A DNA stretch of 64,000 nucleotides from Mallotus nudiflorus (lineage: Eukaryota > Streptophyta > Magnoliopsida > Malpighiales > Euphorbiaceae), in assembly GCA_947683625.1 (NCBI GenBank), contig CANTUR010000241.1:1-64000 (forward strand), written 5' to 3'. The position numbers and the translations under genes are program-made. Shown here piece after piece: positions 55,663-64,000 of the stretch. The stretch's first letter is position 1; every line of letters begins with the position of its first letter. A model generated the notes under the pieces. The model was not told the origin of the DNA and did no database searches. It saw only the letters and a list, made by a program, of their open reading frames with translations.

Positions 55663-56235
55663 TTGGGTATGTGTTTACTATTAGTGTTGAAAAACTTGCA
55701 CAGTACTCCTTTATTATTATTTTTTCTCTCTATCTCTCGTTCTGAAAATCAGCAAAGCAGTGAGCTTCTGAAATACTCTTCCATCACTCTCTCTGTATGT
55801 GCGTTGCAGTAATTATTATTATACTTTTTTCTCCTTCTTCCTCTTCCCTTTCTTTAGAAAATCGTACGTATAAAAATACAGTCTTTGCCCACAGATTCTT
55901 GTTTTGTTTTCTTTTTCTCTTTTTCTTCTTCTTTCACCTACTTTTTCTATTAATTTATTTTTTCTATAATTTTCTTGAATTTATACCGATTTTTTTTGTT
56001 CTAATTTTTGTGCCACTAATTTCGATTTTAATGTGAGAATTTATTGATTTTGGTCATGGAGTTGAGTTGAATTGAATCGACTTTAGTCAAATTGCCACTA
56101 ATTAATTACTCTGAAAATTATGTAGAAAAAATTGAATGCATGGTTGAATTTATTAATTATTATAGGGATTATTAATATTAAATATTAAAAAATAAAAAAT
56201 TTCATTTAATAGTGAATTAATGATAAAATAAAAAA
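55663..56235. other. Presumed FLZ promoter region, then AT-rich intergenic DNA
   Basis: CT- and T-rich up to about 56030. No gene recognised and no confident TATA box on the minus strand. Confidence 0.45.
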
Positions 56236-57160
56236 TAAGATTAACTGTTATAATATTTTTGAGATTTGACTTATTATATTACGAGATCTCTAAATATTTC
56301 GTTAATTGTTAGTTTATATTTAATTTAATGCTAAATGAATTAATTTGAAAAAAATTAAAATTTCTATTTGGTTCATATATTTATATAAATTTCAAATTCA
56401 TCTAATTCTTTTATTAAATTAATTCAATTAAATTATTACTACTTCAATAGAAATATATAATTAATCCTATATTAATTAAGATTTATTAATCTCACTTTTA
56501 CTAATTGTTATTATGTTAATATGACTTATTTAATCGGTTTTACACTGATTGTAATTTACTATATTGATATGTACTTAATTTTATAGTAGGCACTTTACCT
56601 ATACGATTCGTATAATGAGCATCCATCCATTAAAGTTTATCATATTGATATAAACTCAATTTTTATAATTAAAATTACACTTAAATAAGGTTTTGCTAAA
56701 TTGAAATAAATTTTTTAATAAAATTTGATAATTGCAATTGTGGAATGACTTGTAAAGAACATGTGATAGATCCGATAATTAAATCTATATCAATATAATA
56801 AATTTTAATTAATATCGTATTGATAAAATAGTCATATTAAAATGTTGACAATTCTAAATAAATATGTTAAATTTTTATTTTTATATTAAAAATAAAAATT
56901 ATTTAGATACTATAATTATTATCACAATAGAAGCATAATAAATAAAAAAAATTAAATTAATTTAAAATTATATTATAAATTTATGGACCAAATAGAATTT
57001 TTAAGTTTTCAAATTAGTATATTTGATGGTAAATTAAACGGTAACGATGTAAAAGTTTAATAGATAAAAACTTTTAAAATATTTAAATTAATTATTAAAA
57101 ATATAAAAACCTAATTGTATAATAGGTTAAATCTCATAAATGTGATAGTAATTAACTCTA
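56236..57160. mobile_element. Probable non-autonomous element with ~180-bp terminal inverted repeats
   Basis: The left arm (gattaactgttataatatttttgagatttgac..ttatattacgagatc.., later tttctatttggttcatatatttata) is matched by the reverse complement of the right arm (gagttaattactatcacatttatgagatttaac..ttatacaattagg.., later ttctatttggtccataaatttata). The ends lie near 56236 and 57160. No clean target duplication could be found. Long TIRs suggest a Mutator-like MITE as at 36550, with a different sequence. Confidence 0.5.
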
Positions 57161-60100
57161 AAAGATATGATTAATCAAATAATTTTATTCTCTTTAACTT
57201 TTTTTAAATAAAAATAAAATACTATTTACTGTATAATTTAAAATGTTGTGATTTAAAATTTACAATTATTTTGAGTAAATGTATATATTGAAAAAGAATT
57301 AAAATTAAAAATTTATTTTTAACACAATAAGATTTTATCTTTTGTATTATATTCAAGAGAATTATGTGCATGTTAGTTATCGGATCACAAATTGTTGATT
57401 TTGAATTTAAAAATTATCTGCTCATATTTAATATTAATAAAGTTAAATATCATTTAACTTGAATTTTTATTTTTTTTCTTAACCATCCATATTCAAAATT
57501 TACTAAACACTAATTAATTCGGTTCAATTTTAATGAAACCATAAGGAGAGTAAAAATTTCTTAACAATTAATTTAATATGACTGCATATAACATGACTTA
57601 AAATTAAAGACGTTGCTTAATTAAAAACAGTTTTCTACTAATTACTTTCAATAATTGTTGATAATTTTTTTTTTAATATCAATTAGTTACCAACTTATTA
57701 GTTTTCATATATCAACACCATAATTTAAATTTTAAATTTTATAATATATTAAAAATGATTTAAATCATTAATCAGTCAAAATAATTTATCAAATTTGTAA
57801 ATATGATTAAAAATTGATTAAATATAATAACAAAAAAGTAGAGGATTAAATTCATAATCATATTTACATTAGCTCACTACATCCGGTGATCACTATGCTT
57901 TAGGTTTGACACTATAATAAAAGAACAAAATAAAAGGAATTAAAAAAATATTTGTAAACAAATTAATGTTGAAAAAAATATATATTTTGGAGTTTTTTTA
58001 TTTGAAAAAAATGAGAATATAATGCTGACATGGCAAATGATGAAAGGAGATGGGTTAGTTACTTTTGTTTACTGCTTTAGGTGATGAATCATCACAAAAC
58101 GACAATGCTGACCTGCTTAATGGGTTTTATTGATACTGACAAACGTTAACGACCGTTAATTGCGGTCGCTTTTGGCTGAGTTAACAACGTCCAGTTAATA
58201 CTCGAATTCCATCCATACTTTTTAAATTCGTACAAAATCTCAAATTACTCATTTACCCCTCCTTTCCTCCGGTCGTTCTCAAATTTACTGCTGCCTTTTG
58301 GTTTTGTCCGCTTAAATTGCTATTATTTTCTTGTAGATTCTTTCCTTTTTCTTTTTGATAAATTGACTTAAAAATTAATTTTTGCAGGATGAAAAATGAT
58401 TAGTAACATTTTAGCCGCTGTATAGTTTTTCTATTTTTGTTATCTTCTACTTTATTGTTTAATTTATTTATTTGTGTGTAAAATGGTTGTGATCATTTTT
58501 TACTTTCCCATTTGTTTGTATGTTTATTTATTTGTTGAATTACTAGATGGTTGTAATGTGATGAATGCAGTGAATTGGATTTAATTGTATGAAAATGGAC
58601 TAATTAACAAACTTAAATCTACTTGGAAAATTGAAAAATATTTAAAACCAAATACATGTTTGAATGTAAAAAATAAAATAATATTAAACAATTATAAATA
58701 AAATAATAAAAAGTTATTTTAAAAATAGTTATTTACACAATCAATTATACATAAAAATTACCACTTTAAATAAAAGTATAACTTAATTAATAGAAATTAT
58801 AAAATAATAAAATTACAACAGTAACCATTAAAATTTATTGTAAGGCAATAGAATGAATTTTTTACTTTATTAAAAAATAAATATTCAAATATTTGAATAT
58901 TTATTTTCATGGTTAAAAATGTACAAAATTAAGAATGATAGACCCTTTATGATATAAAGATAAATAAAACTTTTTTCTATTTTATAAAAAAATTACAAAC
59001 TAATAAAAATTAAAAATAAAAAAAACATATAATAAAAAAATAGATATATCTAAGGAAATGTAGGTATAATTTGTGAAATAGTATTTATTAAAGGAGGGTA
59101 ATATCGTAAAAACTTCGGTTCACGGATTAACAGGTGAGAAAAACGCCTCCTATTCGCCGAGTAAGTAAATGAAACAACGGTCATAACCGTAAGTCAACAA
59201 CCAAACGCTGTCCTTAGAAGCCACAAACGTTGGTTAAAGTCGTCAACTCACGGCAACCAACCAGTCCGTACATAATTAACTTGTCGTTTTCATGTGCCAC
59301 GTAGGCAATGGTTAGCTAACTTAACCAGAGTTAAATTTTAGAACTAGAGGTTATCATTTTCTTCTCCCTCTTTTCTTTTGCCATCTTTGTTGTCGTTTTT
59401 TGTGACGCAGCTTTTCATGATTGCAATATTTCTACCCTCTCTTCTACACTACAAGTATGTTTTTACTCCACCATCAATTCATCCACACATGTATTAATTT
59501 TTTAAAATATTTTATCCATTCTAAATTATATATATTACTCTCTAATATAATAATTTTATTTAATACATATTTTTAATAAAATTATTAATTTTTTATTTAC
59601 ACTACCAATATTTAGAGTTTATAAAATTATACTTAATTTGATTTGATGAAAATAAAATTATAAAAATAATAAAAGTGTCTCAATAAATAATTTAATAAGA
59701 CTATATGTATTAGAATTAAAATAAAAAATGTAATTGAAGCAATAACTATTAGGATCTGCTGTTGTATAATCTTAAACACCAAAAAAAAGGTAAAATATGT
59801 AAATGAAATCGGTAAATACAAAATTATATAAATTTTAATAGCTAGCCTAAACAATAGAAAAAATTCTCTCTCTTAAAAATGATATTAGTATTAAAAATAA
59901 AATTATTTAAGGATAAATATTAAGATTTAAAATATTTTTTCTCTTATATTGTATTTAAAAATTAAATATATATTAATTATTTAATATTTCTATGTATAGT
60001 TGTATACTTAATTAATAAATAACTAACAAATATTAATAATTTGTAAAATAAAATATTAGTAATAAAGTAAGAAAAATTTAATGTACACTAATTATTTTAT

Positions 60101-62260
60101 TTTATGGATTATGATGCGTATATATTGAGTGCAGTAGCCAACACGTGTATGTTAAACTTTACGCATCCCGGTAAAATCCAACGGCTGTTAAGCAAAGATT
60201 CCTTTATAATGGACGGGTCGTCGATGGTTGATATTTCATTTTTCCGTACTACGATTTGGGACACGCATTTCCGGGTGAGGTGAATTATATATATATATGA
60301 AAAATTCTATAATTACTTAATTTTTTTTATTACTTTTATTTTTACCATATAATAAAAATATATTTTACTATTTAATAATGAATATTAACAAAATGTATTT
60401 TACTTTAAAAGTACCAAGTAACTTAAGTAGAATTTGGATCCTTTAAGTTTTGTCAAAACCAGCTACTGATCATCACTTGGTAAATTATTCTCTTACCAAC
60501 TAGTTAATTAGACCCGAACCGCAATTAAATGATAGAACTCTTTTGTTCTACAAAAAAGTCTTGAATTTTTTTCTGGCATTTAAATAGCACATGTTTTATA
60601 TTTTTTTACATTTTATTATTCTTTTAATTAATATCATCCTTATTTAATTAAAAAACATTAATATAATATTAAATTTCAATAATAAAATTATTTATATATA
60701 ATTTATAATCAATCTAAGTGATTAGCTAATTTTAAAAATATTGTAAATTTATTTTAAAAATTATTTATTTTTATTCATATTTAAATTAAAAATATATTAA
60801 AATTTTTTTTACCAGTTTATTGTAATTAATTAAATAATACATTACTCGGTATATGATTTTCACATTGAAAATGCATATTATTTTATATTAAAATATACAG
60901 CTTAAATAGTATTTATTAAAAGAGTATTAAAGTGTAAAAATATGTAAAACACATGGTTATTAAATGCAAAAAAAAATAAAAATCACATGATTGATTTTAT
61001 CTTTTGGCAAAACCACACTGTATTCATCCCTATATATATTGTTGTTCAAAAAATATTATATTTTAAAATTTTCAAATGATTGCTGTAAGTTAAATTAATT
61101 TAGAAAAATATTTTCACTCAATATTTTTTTGAAAACAAAAACTTTGATTTATTCAAAAAATTTGTTGATTTTTATGTTTCTAAATCTAAAAATCTTAAAC
61201 AATTTTGATATGTAGGCATCAAATTTACTTCAAGTTGACATGTATATCAAATGTGTGAGTTAAAATATTTAGTAAGTTCAAATGAAAATATAAAGAAAAA
61301 AACAATGTTTTTAGCTAAGTTGATAGTTAATTTATAAAAAAGTAAAAAAAAAAAAAGAAGTAAAATATTATTAGAGCATCTTCAATGGTACTCTTTAAAA
61401 TAAAAAGCATATTATAGGTAATAAAAAGCATTTTAAGGGATTTTTTTAATATAAAAAACAAATAATTTTATTTAAGTGCAATTCACTTTTTATACTCACT
61501 TCGCTTCAAACTAAATTTCCTTTTTTAATATTTCATTTGTATTAAAAAAGCATTTAATAGACATATAAAATAATTAAATGAGACTAAATTATCATTCTCT
61601 AAATATATTCCAAACTTATAGAATTTTGCAAAACCAATTAGATAAGGGTGACATAAGTATAATATATTAAAGAAAAATTGATATTGCATTGGATATATAA
61701 AAGTGACAATTAATTTGGAATTTTTTTATTTGAAAAAGAGACAATAAGTTTAAAATAAAGGAAGTATTTTACTCTTCATTTCGTTTTATTTTAAAAACAT
61801 TTAATATTAATTTTTATATATTGTGAGAAGAAAAAAAATAGGTAATAAAAAAAGTCAATGAAAAACAAGAATATGTATGAAAAATATAGTTGTATTAATT
61901 AAATTTTAACTTTTTACATGTAGAAAGTTAAACTCACTATTTAATGTATAATTTAACTTTATAGAGTGAGTTGAAATCTTATTTTTTACAATTACTCTTT
62001 ATAATAAAAAATTTAGATTAAATAAAAAATAAATTAGAAATACTTTTACAACTTCCAACTCAAAAATTCTATATTATATTTTTTGAATATTTACAAGAAA
62101 ATTAGAAGTTTGTAAAAGAAAATAGCAACTTTTTACTACCATTTTATTTGAAAATTAAATTATGATCTATATCATCATTGAAAATAAATTAAAAATCAAA
62201 TTATTATTTTCTAATTTATTTTCTTAATAAAAAATATTAAATAACCTAAACAAGCAAGTA

Positions 62261-62316
<56 letters not shown>

Positions 62317-64000
62317 CCTTTTATTTTTTTAATTAAAAAAAACGAATAACACATAGTTAAATTGATTTTACTTTTTAGTTGAGGTCATAGTTAATATATA
62401 CATATATATTTGTTTTGTCATACATCCATGGAAAAGGAAAAACATCAATATAAGAATGTGGCTCTCAAATCTAAGACCCCGCAACACTTTAGCGGTGACT
62501 TAATTATTCCGATAAAACTTCTCAAGGGGATAATAGTTACCATTTAGTAATAAATATAGAATTATTGGTATGGTTGAATTTTACACATACTACCCACCCT
62601 GGTACGGATATATTGATTCATCATAAATTATACACCGACTATTCATGAATAGGCATCAAATCATGTTAAATAGAATATTTTTGATGTATCGACCAAAATA
62701 ATTGAGTTGAATGGAGAAATTAAGAAAATAAAAATTAAAAGTCCATTTTGATTCGATAATTGAGAATTTTATAGCAATTTATGTTTGGATTTGACCTTAA
62801 TCTTTTCCAATGTTTCAACTATGGTGTCCAACATTATCCCAATTAGGTACATAATAAAGTTAGTGAGGCATTAACATCTAAATTACTACTATTTACAATA
62901 ATTTCATTGAAGATATAAATAATCGGTGATGAATATTGAAAAAACTAATAAAGAAATAACACATATACTATAGTATTAGAACATGGATGCAACTTTTTTT
63001 TTTATTTAGAAAATTTATTTCTTTTGGAGTAGTGCTTAATTCAAGATTTTTTATTAGTTCATATTTTTATTTGTGAATGTGTTGCATGTAATTGTAGTGA
63101 CAGGGTATATTTTAAGTATTATTCTAACTAAAATATAGTTTCTTTTTTAAAAAAAAAAAATATAGTTTAACTCAAAAATATTATAATTGTTTGAATTTTA
63201 AGAATAATCTATGATACACAACGAGAAAGGCTAATTAAATGCACATTTACCCCTTAAATATCTACCTATTAGTCAATATGCACTTAAATTTTTATTTTAA
63301 CTTATCATGCACTTATTAAAAATTAAAAAATTTTATATTTTTATTTTTAGAATACTGTAAAATAGAAAATATTTCAATAACTATAAATAAAAAATTTAAA
63401 TCTAAATGTGTAACTAATAAATTTGTTAAAATTTCAATATATATAAGTCTAAGTATCGGTGAGTATGCATTTAGATATACTAACATGATGATTGTATGTG
63501 GTTTTAATGTGTCTACAAATTTAATTACCAAATAAATATAAATCATTTGAGAATCGATAAAACATAAGGATAATGTGATTATAAATTGGAACAATTTGTG
63601 TATATTAAATGTACATATTATAATTTATTATTAATTATTGATTAATATTTTTACTTTTAAAAATTATGAAGATTTCAAATTTTAATTTTAAAATCTATCA
63701 TTCATCCACATTAATAAAATTTTATTAATTTCATACTAAAACATTTTTACTTTTATTATATAACTCTATTGAGTTTCAAATAAAAAAAATTGAGTAAACA
63801 AATGACAAACATTTTTTTTTTCTCATGATACTAAAAACCATAAATTTAATATGTGATCATTGTTAGTATAGTAAAACTCTTACTTTAAAGGTAAAAGAAA
63901 TAATAAGAAAAAAGATATATATATTTGTTTAAATCACGAATCACCAACTAATAAAATACATAACATTGTGATGTTTATAGATTAAACGATGAGGAGGAGA
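57161..64000. other. Intergenic, AT-rich, no gene recognised
   Basis: Long A/T-rich stretches with a (TA)n microsatellite at about 62264-62313 (roughly 24 units). Three less AT-rich islands stand out: 58020-58330, 59100-59460 (AGTCAAC and CGTCAAC, i.e. W-box-like TTGAC cores) and 60120-60290 (ACACGTGT at 60141-60148, CCAACGGCT). They could be distal promoter DNA of a gene outside the window or remnants of older inserts. The longest open frames (59633-59854, 63316-63594, minus) are hydrophobic AT-driven artefacts. Confidence 0.55.

Noticed and set aside
1..64000. tRNA and rRNA genes
   Set aside because: None recognised by eye on either strand; tRNA-like matches are only the primer-binding sites. 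A covariance-model scan would settle it.

Overview
This is nuclear DNA of a flowering plant, most likely a eudicot. It is AT-rich, with intron-bearing genes that use GT-AG splice sites, a DYW-type pentatricopeptide repeat gene, a plant-specific FLZ zinc-finger gene, and nested LTR retrotransposons of plant Ty3/gypsy lineages. I cannot name the species from sequence alone.

Left half (1-35184): three nested retrotransposons. Host element B is a Tekay/Del-like chromovirus on the + strand. Its 5' LTR is split into 8159-9166 and 26326-27271, its internal region is 27272-32311 and its 3' LTR is 32312-35184. The first ~0.9 kb of its 5' LTR lies left of the window. Two elements sit inside that 5' LTR. 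Element A (1-8158, minus strand, related Tekay/Del-like) has a complete ~3.06 kb 5' LTR at 5094-8158, and only 73 bp of its 3' LTR are in view. Element C (9167-26325, plus strand, 17.2 kb, Tat/Ogre-like) has both LTRs, a near-perfect 5-bp target duplication and a tRNA-Arg-type primer site. It carries degraded gag, protease, G-patch, reverse transcriptase, dual RNase H and integrase. Its ~5 kb post-pol region holds an antisense, intron-containing plant mobile domain (PMD) gene and a higher-order tandem repeat array. All three elements have broken coding regions.

Middle (35185-43560): gene-poor AT-rich DNA. It contains (TA)n tracts, a clear Mutator-like MITE with 9-bp target duplications (36550-37475), two weaker candidate non-autonomous elements, and a small higher-GC island with a palindromic G-box.

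Gene island (about 43.5-55.7 kb): three host genes that look intact. A CHY zinc-finger/RING E3 ligase of the RZPF34/CHYR1 type (+, ten coding exons, 310 aa, behind a 5' UTR intron); a single-exon DYW-class PPR protein (+, 853 aa, presumably organellar RNA editing, with an unusual gap in the DYW domain); and an FLZ-domain protein (-, two coding exons, 402 aa, presumably an SnRK1 adaptor). The PPR and FLZ genes converge tail to tail.

Right (about 55.8-64 kb): AT-rich intergenic DNA with a probable long-TIR element (56236-57160), a (TA)n microsatellite, and a few higher-complexity islands that could be distal promoter DNA. I see no gene there.
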